Source: Streptomyces sp. NBC_01276 (GTDB lineage: Bacteria; Actinomycetota; Actinomycetes; Streptomycetales; Streptomycetaceae). From it: a stretch of 64,000 nucleotides of DNA. The notes below the pieces were generated by a model, which saw only the letters and a program-made list of their open reading frames with translations, had not been told where the DNA came from and made no database searches. The stretch covers positions 7,500,501 to 7,564,500 of the forward strand of contig NZ_CP108442.1 in assembly GCF_041435355.1 (NCBI RefSeq), given 5' to 3'. The position numbers and the translations under genes are program-made. Positions 8,327 through 16,864 of the stretch are shown piece after piece; position 1 is the first letter of the stretch; every line of letters begins with the position of its first letter.

Positions 8327-10593
8327 CGTCGGTCTCCGGGAAGGGGTACGGGAGTGGCTTCGGGGGCGCTGCCGGGGGCGGTCCCGGGGGCGGTCTCGGG
8401 TGCGGGCGCCGGGGCGGGGCCCTCCGGGTCGAGCCGGGGCAGGAGCCGGTCCAGCCGGTCGGGGAGCCACCAGTTGGCACGCCCGAAGAGGTACATGGAC
8501 GCCGGCACCAGGAGCAGGCGGACCACGGTGGCGTCGAGGACGACGCTCACCCCCAGGCCCAGGGCCAGCATCTTGACGGCGACGTTCGTGGAGAGCAGGA
8601 AGGCCAGGAAGACGCTGGTCATGATCAGCGCCGCACAGGTGATGACCCGGGCCGTGGCGGCGAGACCGGTGGCCACGGCCAGGTGGTTGTCGCGCCGGTG
8701 CAGCCAGACCTCGCGGATCCGGGAGAGCAGGAAGACCTCGTAGTCCATCGACAGTCCGAAGACGATCGCGAACATCATCATCGGTACGTACGACTCGACG
8801 GGCACCGGCTCGCCCACCCCGAACAGCGCCCCGCCCCAGCCCCACTGGAACACCGCGACCACCACCCCGTACGCGGCCGCGATCGAGAACAGGTTGAGCA
8901 CGGCGGCCTTGAGCGCGATCAGCGGGCTGCGGAAGACGGTGAGCAGCAGGAGGAAGGCGGCCACGGCCACCACGCCGACGATCCGGGGCAGCGCGCCCGC
9001 CAGGGTGTCGGTGAAGGTCTGGGTGGCGGCGGCGGCGCCGGTGACGTACCCGGTGGTACCGGTGCCCGTCAGGGCCCGCGGGACGGTCTCGTCCCGCAGG
9101 GTGCGGATCAGCCGGGCGGTCACCCGGTCCCGCGGTCCGGTGGCGGGGGTGACGGTGGACAGGAGCAGGGCCCCGTCGGGGCCGGGCACCGGCGCCGTCA
9201 CGGACGCCACGCCCGGTACGGCCGTCAGCCGCCGCCGGAGCGACGCCGCCAGCTCCTCGCGGCGGGCCGGGTCGGCGACCCGGGTGCTGTCGAGCTTGAC
9301 GACGACCGTGAGCGGGCCGTTGGCGCCGGCGCCGAAGCCCTCGGTGACCAGGTCGTACGCCCGGCGGTCGGTCCTGGCCGTGGACTGTGCCCCGGCGTCG
9401 ACGTGCCCCAGCCGCATGGACGCCGCAGGGAGGGCGAGGACGCCGAGCAGGAGCAGGCCGGCGGCCAGGAAGACCCAGGGGCGCCGGGCGACCCGGAGGG
9501 CCCAGCGGTGCCAGACGTCGGACTCCCCGGCGGGCTCGGCGACCGGCGTGCGCACGTGGAGCCGGTCGACGCGGCGCCCGAGCAGACCCAGCAGCGCGGG
9601 CGTCAGCGTCACCGACGCGGCGGCGGCCACGACCACGCTGAGCCCCGCGGCGATGCCGAGGGTGCCGATGAAGCCCACGCCGGAGACGCAGAGCCCGCCC
9701 AGCGCCATGGCCACCGTGGCCGCGGCGACCAGGACGGCACGGCCGCTGGTGGCGACCGTACGCCCGACCGCCTCGGCCGGTTCCGCCCCGGCGTGCAGCA
9801 GGGCCCGGTAGCGGGTGGCCAGGAAGAGGGCGTAGTCGACGCCCACGCCGAGGCCCATCATCGCGGCCAGCGTCGGGGACGCCCGGGCGAAGTCGAACGG
9901 GCCGGCGAGCAGGCCGAGGGCGCTGAGACCCACGGCCAGGCCCAGCACGGCCGTCAGCAGCGGCAGCCCGGCCGCGGCCACGCTGCCGAAGCCGATCAGC
10001 AGCACCAGCACGGCGACGGCCAGACCGATGCCCTCCGAGACGCGGTCGGCGGATCCGGTCGAGGCAAGCTGCCCGAGCGGCTCCCCGTACTCGACGGTGA
10101 CGCCGTCCGCGCGCAGCGGCTCCACGGCCGCGTCGACCCGGGCCAGGCAGGAGGGGTCGAAGCCCGCCGGGTTGCCGTCGAAGCGGACCGTCAGCCGGGC
10201 GGTGTCGCCGCGGGGGGAGACCGCCCCGGGCGTGGTCAGCGGGTCGGCCACCGACAGGACGTCCGGCAGCCGGTCCAGGTTGGCCACGGCCGCCGCGACC
10301 GCCTCCCGGTGGGCGGCGACCGTACCGCTCCCGGTGTGGAGCACGAGGGGGGCGGCCGTGCCCCCGCCCCCGGCGGTGTGCGCCTCGATCAGGTCGGCGC
10401 CGGTCTGGGCGCCGGTGCCGGGCAGGGAGAAGCTGTCCGCGAAGGTGCCGCCCCAGGCGTGGTCGGCGGCCGCGAGGCCGGCCAGGAGCAGTACCCACAG
10501 GGCGACGATCCCCCAGGCGTGCCGGGCGCACCGGCGCCCGCTGCGGTGGAGGAGTCCGGGCCCCCCGGTCGATGCGGTGTTCATGGGCCCCAC
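8323..10593 (-). CDS. MMPL-family RND transporter
   Basis: The 756-residue inner-membrane protein has two repeats, each with one transmembrane helix, a large extracytoplasmic loop and a cluster of five or six helices (for example GIGLAVAVLVLLIGFGS; IVGVVAVAAFLLLLTVFRSPL). Signatures GLGVGVDYALFLATRYR and FGLSMDYEVFLLSRIRE are the paired MmpL D-Y motifs of the proton relay. The start is either the GTG at 10593 (GGGAG 9 nt upstream, chosen) or the ATG three codons later. It probably exports a lipid or hydrophobic molecule by proton motive force. The nearby two-component system and shared promoter motif suggest it is inducible. Confidence 0.93.
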   Translation of the reverse strand: MGPMNTASTGGPGLLHRSGRRCARHAWGIVALWVLLLAGLAAADHAWGGTFADSFSLPGTGAQTGADLIEAHTAGGGGTAAPLVLHTGSGTVAAHREAVAAAVANLDRLPDVLSVADPLTTPGAVSPRGDTARLTVRFDGNPAGFDPSCLARVDAAVEPLRADGVTVEYGEPLGQLASTGSADRVSEGIGLAVAVLVLLIGFGSVAAAGLPLLTAVLGLAVGLSALGLLAGPFDFARASPTLAAMMGLGVGVDYALFLATRYRALLHAGAEPAEAVGRTVATSGRAVLVAAATVAMALGGLCVSGVGFIGTLGIAAGLSVVVAAAASVTLTPALLGLLGRRVDRLHVRTPVAEPAGESDVWHRWALRVARRPWVFLAAGLLLLGVLALPAASMRLGHVDAGAQSTARTDRRAYDLVTEGFGAGANGPLTVVVKLDSTRVADPARREELAASLRRRLTAVPGVASVTAPVPGPDGALLLSTVTPATGPRDRVTARLIRTLRDETVPRALTGTGTTGYVTGAAAATQTFTDTLAGALPRIVGVVAVAAFLLLLTVFRSPLIALKAAVLNLFSIAAAYGVVVAVFQWGWGGALFGVGEPVPVESYVPMMMFAIVFGLSMDYEVFLLSRIREVWLHRRDNHLAVATGLAATARVITCAALIMTSVFLAFLLSTNVAVKMLALGLGVSVVLDATVVRLLLVPASMYLFGRANWWLPDRLDRLLPRLDPEGPAPAPAPETAPGTAPGSAPEATPVPLPGDRR

Positions 10594-10613
10594 TGTGCGG
10601 GGCTCCCGTAAGG

Positions 10614-10646
10614 GGATCGTTGGCGGATCGTTCGGGGAACGTACGG
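10614..10646. promoter_or_regulatory. Probable response-regulator binding region upstream of the MMPL operon
   Basis: Two direct repeats GGATCGTT lie exactly 11 bp apart (10614-10621 and 10625-10632), a spacing typical of OmpR-family tandem sites. The second runs into GTTCGGGGAACGTACGG (10630-10646). That 17-bp sequence recurs, inverted, upstream of the adjacent response-regulator gene (12853-12869) and contains the palindrome GTTC-GGG-GAAC. The site lies about 20-50 bp upstream of the MMPL start. Confidence 0.55.
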
Positions 10647-10714
10647 ACGGCGTGCCCGCCGCAGGAGGGACCGAGGACGCCGCGGCGGGCGTCGACGCCC
10701 CGCCCCGGCGGGCC

Positions 10715-12094
10715 TCAGGCCGGGCCGGGCGTCCGCGGGAGGGCGACCGTGAAGCAGGCGCCGCCCTCCGGACCGTGCCCCTCGACCCGCAGGGTGCCCC
10801 CGAGACGGCCGGTCAGCCGGTGGGCGAGGGCCAGCCCCAAGCCGCTGCCGACCGGGCGGGTGTCCCGGTAGCGCGCGTGGAGGGCCCCGCTGTCGAAGGC
10901 GACGCGTACGTCGTCCTCGGTCAGCCCGGGGCCGCCGTCGCGGACCTGCACCTCGGCCCCGCCCCCCGGGGCCGCCCGCACGGCGAGGACCACGGGCGCG
11001 CCCTCGGGCGTGAGCCGCAGGGCGTTCTGGACGAGCCCGTCGACCAGCTGCCGGACCCGGAAGGCGTCCGTCTCGACGACGAGGGGCGGCTCCGGCCGTT
11101 CCACCCGCAGCTCGACCCCGGCGCGCGCCCCGGGCCCGGCCCAGAAGGCGGCGGCCTCGGCGACGACCGCGCCCAGGTCGGCCGGGGCCACGTCCAGGCG
11201 GAACCCGTCCGCCTCCAGCCGGGCCAGGTCCAGCAGGTCCGCCAGGAACCGGTCCAGCCGGCGCGTCTCGTCGGCCAGGACGCCTCCGACCTCGGGCAGT
11301 CGCTCCGGCTCGATCAGGCCGTCGGCCAGCGCCTCGGCGTATCCCTGGAGCGCGGTCAGCGGGGTCCGCAGGTCGTGGGAGACCGACAGCAGGAACTCCC
11401 GCTGCCGGTTCTCGCTGCGCGCCAGCGCCGCGTCCAGGACGTTGAGGGCGCGCCCGATGTCCTCCGTCTCCCGCGGCCCGTCGACCGGGGCCGGTACGCC
11501 CCGCTCGCCGTCGGCGAGCCGGTGCGCGACCCGCGCGGCCTTCACGAGCGGACGGGCGATGCGGCGCGCCATGAGCGCTCCGGCCAGGGCCGCGCCGAGC
11601 ATGCCGACGACCAGCGGCACGATCACGCTGCGCCGGATCTGGTTCGTGTTCCGCGTGACCACCGCGTACGGCTCGGTGAGGACGACCGCGCCGCCGCCCA
11701 CGCCCGGCCGCCCCACCAGCAGCACGTCCTGTCCCCCCAGGACGGCGGTGGTGGAGACGGGTTCGCCGACGAGCAGGGCCGCCTTCACGGCCGGGCCGAC
11801 GGCCGGGGTGGCGCCGCCGCCGACCCTCCCGTCGGCGGAGATCACCGCGAGCTCCACCCCGTTCGGTCCGCCCAGTGCCCGGGCGCCGTCGAACAACGCC
11901 TCCGACAGGACGGGCAGCCGCCCGAGCACCGTGGCCTGACGCGTCAGCTGGTCGCGCTCGCGCCGCTCGGCGGCGTGCGCGGCGCTCTGCCAGGCGACCA
12001 GCCCCGTCAGCGCCACAGCGAGCGCGGCCACCGCGGTGGTCAGCACCACGATGCTGCGGGCCAGCGAGCCGCGGCGGGGGCGGGACCGGTTCAC
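10715..12094 (-). CDS. Two-component sensor histidine kinase
   Basis: The start is the GTG at 12094, overlapping the response-regulator stop by 4 bp; length 459 residues. An N-terminal transmembrane helix (SIVVLTTAVAALAVALTGLVAW), an extracytoplasmic sensor loop of about 110 residues, a second helix (VIVPLVVGMLGAALAGALMA) and a HAMP linker come first. The HisKA H-box is SVSHDLRTPLTALQG, with His as phosphoacceptor. The ATPase domain follows: N-box LVQNALRLT, G1 RDGGPG, G2 GSGLGLALAH. It phosphorylates the OmpR-type regulator encoded just upstream. The neighbouring MMPL operon is the most likely target. Confidence 0.93.
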   Translation of the reverse strand: MNRSRPRRGSLARSIVVLTTAVAALAVALTGLVAWQSAAHAAERRERDQLTRQATVLGRLPVLSEALFDGARALGGPNGVELAVISADGRVGGGATPAVGPAVKAALLVGEPVSTTAVLGGQDVLLVGRPGVGGGAVVLTEPYAVVTRNTNQIRRSVIVPLVVGMLGAALAGALMARRIARPLVKAARVAHRLADGERGVPAPVDGPRETEDIGRALNVLDAALARSENRQREFLLSVSHDLRTPLTALQGYAEALADGLIEPERLPEVGGVLADETRRLDRFLADLLDLARLEADGFRLDVAPADLGAVVAEAAAFWAGPGARAGVELRVERPEPPLVVETDAFRVRQLVDGLVQNALRLTPEGAPVVLAVRAAPGGGAEVQVRDGGPGLTEDDVRVAFDSGALHARYRDTRPVGSGLGLALAHRLTGRLGGTLRVEGHGPEGGACFTVALPRTPGPA

Positions 12095-12777
12095 GTACGG
12101 GGATCCGTCGCGCTGTAGCCGACGCCGCGGACCGTGCGGATCGGGCTCGCGTCCCCCAGCTTGGCGCGCAACTGCGACACGAACACGTCGACCATCCGGG
12201 TGTCGCGGTAGCCGGGGTACCCCCACACCCGCGCCAGCAGCTGTTCCCGGGTGAAGACCTGCCCCGTGTGCCGCACCAGGTGCGCCAACAGGTTGAACTC
12301 GGTGGTGGTGAGTTCGACGGGTTCGCCGTCGCGGCGGACGGTGCGGCTGACCGGATCCAGGCTGAGCCGGCCCACGGTCTCGGCCGGCCGGCCCGGCGGC
12401 CCGGCCGCCCTGCGCAGCACCGTCTTGACCCGGGCGACCAGCTCGCGCGGCGAGAACGGCTTGGTCAGGTAGTCGTCGGCGCCCAGTTCGAGGCCGAGGA
12501 TCCGGTCGGCCTCCTCGCCGCGCGCGGTGACCAGCAGGACCGGCGTCCAGTCGCCGGCGTCCCTCAGGGCCTTGCAGAAGGCGATGCCGTCCAGCCCCGG
12601 CAGGCCGATGTCCAGCACGATCGCCACCGGGTGCATCCGCCGCGCGGCGGCGAGCCCGGCGGTCCCGTCGGCCTCGACGTGCACGCCGAAGCCCTCCCGT
12701 GCCAGGTAGAGCCGCTGCACGTCGGCGATGTGGCGCTCGTCCTCGACGACCAGCACGAGGCCCTTGGACTCCGTCAT
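12091..12777 (-). CDS. OmpR/PhoB-family response regulator
   Basis: The protein has 228 residues from the ATG at 12777; a GTG one codon earlier abuts the ribosome site GAGGGGAA and is less likely. The receiver domain shows the acidic pair VEDE, the phosphoacceptor in IVLDIGLPG, T in LLVTARGE and K in YLTKPF. The C-terminal winged helix has LTTTEFNLLAHLVRHTGQVF and RTVRGVGY. It is the cognate partner of the kinase downstream. A 17-bp motif shared by its own upstream region and that of the MMPL operon suggests autoregulation and control of the transporter. Confidence 0.94.
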   Translation of the reverse strand: MTESKGLVLVVEDERHIADVQRLYLAREGFGVHVEADGTAGLAAARRMHPVAIVLDIGLPGLDGIAFCKALRDAGDWTPVLLVTARGEEADRILGLELGADDYLTKPFSPRELVARVKTVLRRAAGPPGRPAETVGRLSLDPVSRTVRRDGEPVELTTTEFNLLAHLVRHTGQVFTREQLLARVWGYPGYRDTRMVDVFVSQLRAKLGDASPIRTVRGVGYSATDPRT

Positions 12778-12852
12778 CACTTCCCCTCACGCGCGGTGAA
12801 CCCCGCCGATGCTAACCGCGGGGCCCCGGCCGCCCGGCGGGCGCGCCGCCAC

Positions 12853-12869
12853 CCGTACGTTCCCCGAAC
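12853..12869. promoter_or_regulatory. 17-bp motif shared with the MMPL promoter
   Basis: CCGTACGTTCCCCGAAC lies 76 bp upstream of the response-regulator start. It is the exact reverse complement of 10630-10646. An exact 17-bp match in two regulatory gaps of the same gene neighbourhood is unlikely by chance, so an operator for the response regulator is inferred. Confidence 0.5.
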
Positions 12870-12921
12870 ATTGAGGCGGCGAGCCCCCCGCGCGGCCGCC
12901 GGGCGGACGGGGAGGGGCCGG

Positions 12922-14082
12922 TCACGAACCGGGAGGGGCCCAGATCCGCCGGTACGCCTCGCGGTAGCCGGAGGGGTCCCAGGACGTGGCGCCGCGGCTG
13001 TTGGCGGCGGTGGCGATGTGGACGGGGGCGACGTACCCGCTTGCGGGCCGGGCGGCGAAGGCGCGGTTGAACTCGTCGACGATCTGCCAGCCCTGCTGGG
13101 ACAGCGGTTCGGGGACGGTGGCCGCCTGGAACTGCCCGCTGTTGATCCGCTGGAACGCGGAGGGGTCGCCGTCGCCCGCGCCGATGTTGAAGGGGGGCCC
13201 GGAACCCGGTGCGCCGGCGGCGCGCAGGGCCGGGGCGGCGTCCGCGAAATAGAGGTCGTTGATGGCGACGGAATCCGTCCACCGGTCCCCGAAACGGGCC
13301 AGGAGGGAGGAGACCTCCTGGGGGGTGCGGCTGCCGGCATCGGGGATGGGGATGTTCTCGTACGCCAGGAGCCGGACGCCGGGACAGGTGGCGAGCTGCT
13401 TCTTGATCAGTTCGGCCTTGTTCCGGGCGAAGGGGACCGAGTCGTCGGTGAAGACGACGACCCCGGCGTTGCCCCGGGAGCGGGCGATGATCCAGTCGGC
13501 GCTGATCCGGGCCACGTCCTCCACCTTCGTGGTGACGTTGGTGAAGAGGCCGGCGCTCTCGCTCGGGCCGGGGGAGCCCACCGCGTGCCAGCCGACGAGC
13601 GGAATGTGCGCGGCCCGCGCCCGCGCCACCTGCTGGGAGGTCAGTTCCGGGTCGAAGCCGCCGATGACGATGCCCGAGGGCTTGAGGGTGACGGCCTGGC
13701 TGAGGGCCGCCTGGATGCCCGCGGGAGTGCCTCCGCCGTCGATCACCCGGACCTTCCAGCCGATGGCGTCGGCGGCTTCCTCCACGCCCTTCGCGACGCC
13801 AGCCACCCCGGGGTTGGTCATGGTCTGGGCGACGTAGACGAGGGTCTTGCCCGGTACCGCCGCGGGCCCGTCGGTGGGGCCGGTCCAGGTCGGGTCGGTG
13901 TTCTCGGCCCGCCGGACGGCGGCCCCGGCCTGGGCGAGGGCGGCGGGGCAGCCCGGGGCGGAGGGCCCGGGGGAGACAGGCCCGCCGCCCGACGACGGGC
14001 CGCCCCCGCAGCCGGCGAGGAGGGTGAGGGCCGCGCTCAGCAGGGCCGCGGCGGTGAAGGTGGCCTGGTGGTTGGCTTGCAC
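12922..14082 (-). CDS. Sugar ABC transporter substrate-binding lipoprotein
   Basis: The 386-residue protein starts at a GTG (14082) behind GGAGCACC. The signal sequence ends in the lipobox LLAGC, with Cys about residue 24 as the lipidation site, then a Gly/Ser/Pro linker. The body is a periplasmic-binding protein type 1 fold (RbsB/Xyl type): TLVYVAQTMTNPG, IVIGGFDPELTSQQVA, GVVVFTDDS and SVAINDLYFADAAPALRAAG. It delivers a monosaccharide or similar ligand to the permease and ATPase encoded just upstream on the same strand. The ligand is not identifiable. Confidence 0.9.
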   Translation of the reverse strand: MQANHQATFTAAALLSAALTLLAGCGGGPSSGGGPVSPGPSAPGCPAALAQAGAAVRRAENTDPTWTGPTDGPAAVPGKTLVYVAQTMTNPGVAGVAKGVEEAADAIGWKVRVIDGGGTPAGIQAALSQAVTLKPSGIVIGGFDPELTSQQVARARAAHIPLVGWHAVGSPGPSESAGLFTNVTTKVEDVARISADWIIARSRGNAGVVVFTDDSVPFARNKAELIKKQLATCPGVRLLAYENIPIPDAGSRTPQEVSSLLARFGDRWTDSVAINDLYFADAAPALRAAGAPGSGPPFNIGAGDGDPSAFQRINSGQFQAATVPEPLSQQGWQIVDEFNRAFAARPASGYVAPVHIATAANSRGATSWDPSGYREAYRRIWAPPGS

Positions 14083-14142
14083 GGTGCTCCTGACACGGGT
14101 GCGCGTACGACGGGTCGCGGTGCGTCGCGACGGGTTCTGGCT

Positions 14143-15162
14143 CTACGGGTGACGGGTCGCGCCGGCTCCGGTCCGCAGTCGGCGGCGCGCGGAGTAGCCG
14201 GCCAGGCCGACCGCGATGAGCAGGGTGGCGCCGTTGAACAGCGGCGTGGCCCAGAACCGGGCGCCGAGCTGGCCGATGCCGGCCAGGCCGATGGCGAGGA
14301 CGGCGACGGCGACCACGGTCCCGAGGGCGTTGGCGCGGCCGGGCTTGATCGTGGTGGAACCGAGCAGGGCGCCGACGAAGGCGGGCAGCAGGTAGTCCAG
14401 TCCGACGCTCGGGTTGCCGGTCTGCTGCTGCGCGGCGAGCAGCACTCCGGCGAAGCCGAAGAGCAGGCCCGATCCGGCGAAGGCGTAGACGGAGTAGCGG
14501 TGGGTGGGGATGCCGATGATGCCGGCGGCGCGCGGGTTGGAGCCGATCACGTACAGGTAGCGGCCCAGCGGCAGCCGTTCCAGCACCAGCCAGAGGGTGC
14601 CCGCGACGGCCAGGACGTAGTACGCCGGCAGCGGCAGGCCGAGGAAGCGGGAGTCGTAGAGCCCGGTGAAGGCGGTGGGCAGGCCCTCCGGGCCGGGGAC
14701 GATCCGGGCACCGTCGGTGATCCAGCCGGTGACGGCGTACATCATGCTGCCGGTGCCGAGCGTGGCGATGAAGGAGTCGATCCGCCCGAATTCGACGATG
14801 ACCCCGTTGAGGGCGCCGACGGCCGCCGCCCCGGCCACCACCACGAGGCAGGCGAGCGGCCAGGGCCAGGCGTCGCTCACGATCAGGTCCAGCACCATGA
14901 CGTGAGCCAGGCCGAGACCGTAGCCGATCGACAGGTCGAACTTCCCGGCGGCGATGGGGACGGTCGCGCCGAGCGCGAGGACGGCGGGGATCGACTGGTT
15001 GGAGAGGATCGAGGAGACGGTGTCCCGGGTGGGGAAGGTGGAGGGCAGGGCGAGGGAGAAGACGAGGAACAGCACGGCCGCGAGGGCCGGGAGGCCGTAC
15101 GCGCCGACGTGGTGCCCGCGCAGGTGGTCGAGGAAGGGCCGGGACGAGGGGGAGGAGGTCAT
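14143..15162 (-). CDS. Sugar ABC transporter permease (RbsC type)
   Basis: The 339-residue membrane protein has about eight to ten hydrophobic segments. It carries the BPD-type-2 signature in IAAGKFDLSIGYGLGLAHV and GLDYLLPAFVGALLGSTTI followed by GRANALGTVVAVAVLAIGLAGIGQLG, characteristic of ribose/simple-sugar permeases. The ATG at 15162 overlaps the ATPase stop by 4 bp. It forms the transport channel with the ATPase and receives substrate from the lipoprotein downstream. Confidence 0.92.
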   Translation of the reverse strand: MTSSPSSRPFLDHLRGHHVGAYGLPALAAVLFLVFSLALPSTFPTRDTVSSILSNQSIPAVLALGATVPIAAGKFDLSIGYGLGLAHVMVLDLIVSDAWPWPLACLVVVAGAAAVGALNGVIVEFGRIDSFIATLGTGSMMYAVTGWITDGARIVPGPEGLPTAFTGLYDSRFLGLPLPAYYVLAVAGTLWLVLERLPLGRYLYVIGSNPRAAGIIGIPTHRYSVYAFAGSGLLFGFAGVLLAAQQQTGNPSVGLDYLLPAFVGALLGSTTIKPGRANALGTVVAVAVLAIGLAGIGQLGARFWATPLFNGATLLIAVGLAGYSARRRLRTGAGATRHP

Positions 15163-16718
15163 CGGGTCGTCCCGGGGCCGGTGACGGGGGGCATGGCCGA
15201 GGCGGTGCGGGTGAGTTCGGCGACCGTGAGGTCCGGGCCGGTCAGCTCGGCGCCCACGGTCCCGCGGACGAACACCAGAGCGCGGTGGCACACGCCCGCG
15301 ACCTCCTCGAAATCGGTGGAGACGAGCAGGACCGCCAGACCGGAGGCGAGCGCGTCGTCGAGCAGCCGGTGGACCGTGGCCTTGGCCCCGACGTCCACGC
15401 CGGCGGTGGGCTCTTCGAGGACGAGCAGCCGCAGCCCGCCCCGGAGCCACCGGCCGACCATGACCTTCTGCTGGTTCCCGCCCGACAGGGTGGCGATGGG
15501 CACCTCGCTGTCGCGGGGGTGGACCGAGAACCGCTCGATCAGGGCGGCGGCCTCGGCGCGCTCGCGGCGGGGGCTCATCCAGCGCCACGCCGGGACCCCG
15601 GCGGACCGGGGGTTGGCCAGGAAGTTCTCCCGCACCGTCAGCGCGGCGGCGCAGCCCTCCCCCTGACGGTCGCCCGGGACGAGGGCGACCCCGCGGGCGA
15701 GGGCGGCGCGGACCGTGCGGGGCCGGTACGGGCGGCCGTCGAGCAGGATCCGCCCGCCGAGCAGCGGCCGGGCGCCGACGAGGGCCCGGCCCGGGTCGGT
15801 GTGGCCGGCGCCGGTCAGACCCACCATGCCGAGGACCTCGCCGGCCCGCAGCTCCAGGCTGACCTCCCTCGCGGCCGCCGTCCTCACGCGGTCCAGGCGC
15901 AGCAGGGGCGGGCCCGCCGCCGGGGTGGCGACGGGCCTGTGGCCGGCCTGCTCGTGGCCGACGATGGCGCGCACGAGCCGGGCGGGGCTGTGGCCGGCGA
16001 GCGGGCCCCGGTCGACGACGCGGCCGTCGCGCAGGACGGCGAAGGTGTCGGCGACCCGGTACACCTCGTCCAGCCGGTGGCTGACGTAGAGGATGCCGTG
16101 ACCCTGGTCGCGCAGGGCGTGCAGGACGTCGAAGAGCCGTGCGCAGTCCGCCGCGGGGAGGGTGGCGGTCGGCTCGTCGAGGACGATCAGCTCCGCGCGG
16201 GTGGCCAGGGCGCGGGCGATGGCGACGAGCGAACGCTCGGCGGGGGCGAGTGCGGAGACCGGGGTATCGGCGTCCAGGTGGCCGCCGACCAGGCGCAGGG
16301 CCCGTGCGCAGCCCTCCCGGGTCCGCCGCCAGGAGATGAGGCCCCCGCGGCGCGGGTAGCCGGTGCCCAGGGCGATGTTCTCGGCCACGGTCATCCACTC
16401 GACGAGGCCGAGGTCCTGGTGGATGAAGGACATGTTCCGGGTCGCGGCGTGGGAGCCGAGCGGGTGCCCGGCCACCGTCACCTCGCCCTCGTCGGCGTGG
16501 TGGACCCCCGCGAGCACCTTGATGAGGGTGGACTTGCCGGCGCCGTTGGGCCCGAGCAGGGCGAGGACGCCACCCCGGTGGACGTCGAGGTCGACGGAGT
16601 CGAGCGCGCGGGTGCCGCCGAACCGCTTGCCGAGCCCGCGGACGCGGACGAGGGGCGGGGGCGCTCCGCCGGAGTGCGGGGGCGGACCGCCCGTCGATGT
16701 GCCGGGAGCGTCATGCAC
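15159..16718 (-). CDS. Sugar ABC transporter ATPase, two fused nucleotide-binding domains (RbsA type)
   Basis: The 519-residue protein has two ATPase halves. The first has Walker A GPNGAGKST, a divergent signature LAPAERSLVAIARAL and Walker B LIVLDEPTATL. The second has a degenerate P-loop (GLTGAGHTD, lysine absent), as is usual in RbsA-type proteins, with LSGGNQQKVMVGRWL and LLVLEEPTAGVDVG. The start is a GTG at 16718 with GGAGAAG upstream. It is first in the three-gene transporter operon. A perfect inverted repeat at 16785-16798 lies upstream. Confidence 0.93.
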   Translation of the reverse strand: MHDAPGTSTGGPPPHSGGAPPPLVRVRGLGKRFGGTRALDSVDLDVHRGGVLALLGPNGAGKSTLIKVLAGVHHADEGEVTVAGHPLGSHAATRNMSFIHQDLGLVEWMTVAENIALGTGYPRRGGLISWRRTREGCARALRLVGGHLDADTPVSALAPAERSLVAIARALATRAELIVLDEPTATLPAADCARLFDVLHALRDQGHGILYVSHRLDEVYRVADTFAVLRDGRVVDRGPLAGHSPARLVRAIVGHEQAGHRPVATPAAGPPLLRLDRVRTAAAREVSLELRAGEVLGMVGLTGAGHTDPGRALVGARPLLGGRILLDGRPYRPRTVRAALARGVALVPGDRQGEGCAAALTVRENFLANPRSAGVPAWRWMSPRRERAEAAALIERFSVHPRDSEVPIATLSGGNQQKVMVGRWLRGGLRLLVLEEPTAGVDVGAKATVHRLLDDALASGLAVLLVSTDFEEVAGVCHRALVFVRGTVGAELTGPDLTVAELTRTASAMPPVTGPGTTR

Positions 16719-16784
16719 GGACTTCTCCGGGGGTCGGCCTCCGAGGTGTTCCCGACTGCATGGGGGATTCTATGCCGATGTGTC

Positions 16785-16798
16785 ACCGTATCTACGGT
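16785..16798. promoter_or_regulatory. Inverted-repeat operator upstream of the sugar ABC operon
   Basis: ACCGTA-TC-TACGGT is a perfect 6-bp inverted repeat with a 2-bp spacer, 67-80 bp upstream of the ATPase start. Reading toward that gene, a TAGAAT (-10-like) lies near 16766-16773 and the repeat would cover the -35 zone, as expected for a repressor site. No repressor gene is adjacent. Confidence 0.5.
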
Positions 16799-16864
16799 AT
16801 TTACCCCCTCTGAATGCCGGTCCCCGGCGGGGCCGGTCCCCGGCCGGTGGCGGACCGGCGGCGT

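Noticed and set aside
11875..15666. A 1263-codon plus-strand frame opposite the two-component and ABC genes
   Set aside because: Shadow of well-supported minus-strand genes; composition is typical of a frame mirrored from high-GC codons.
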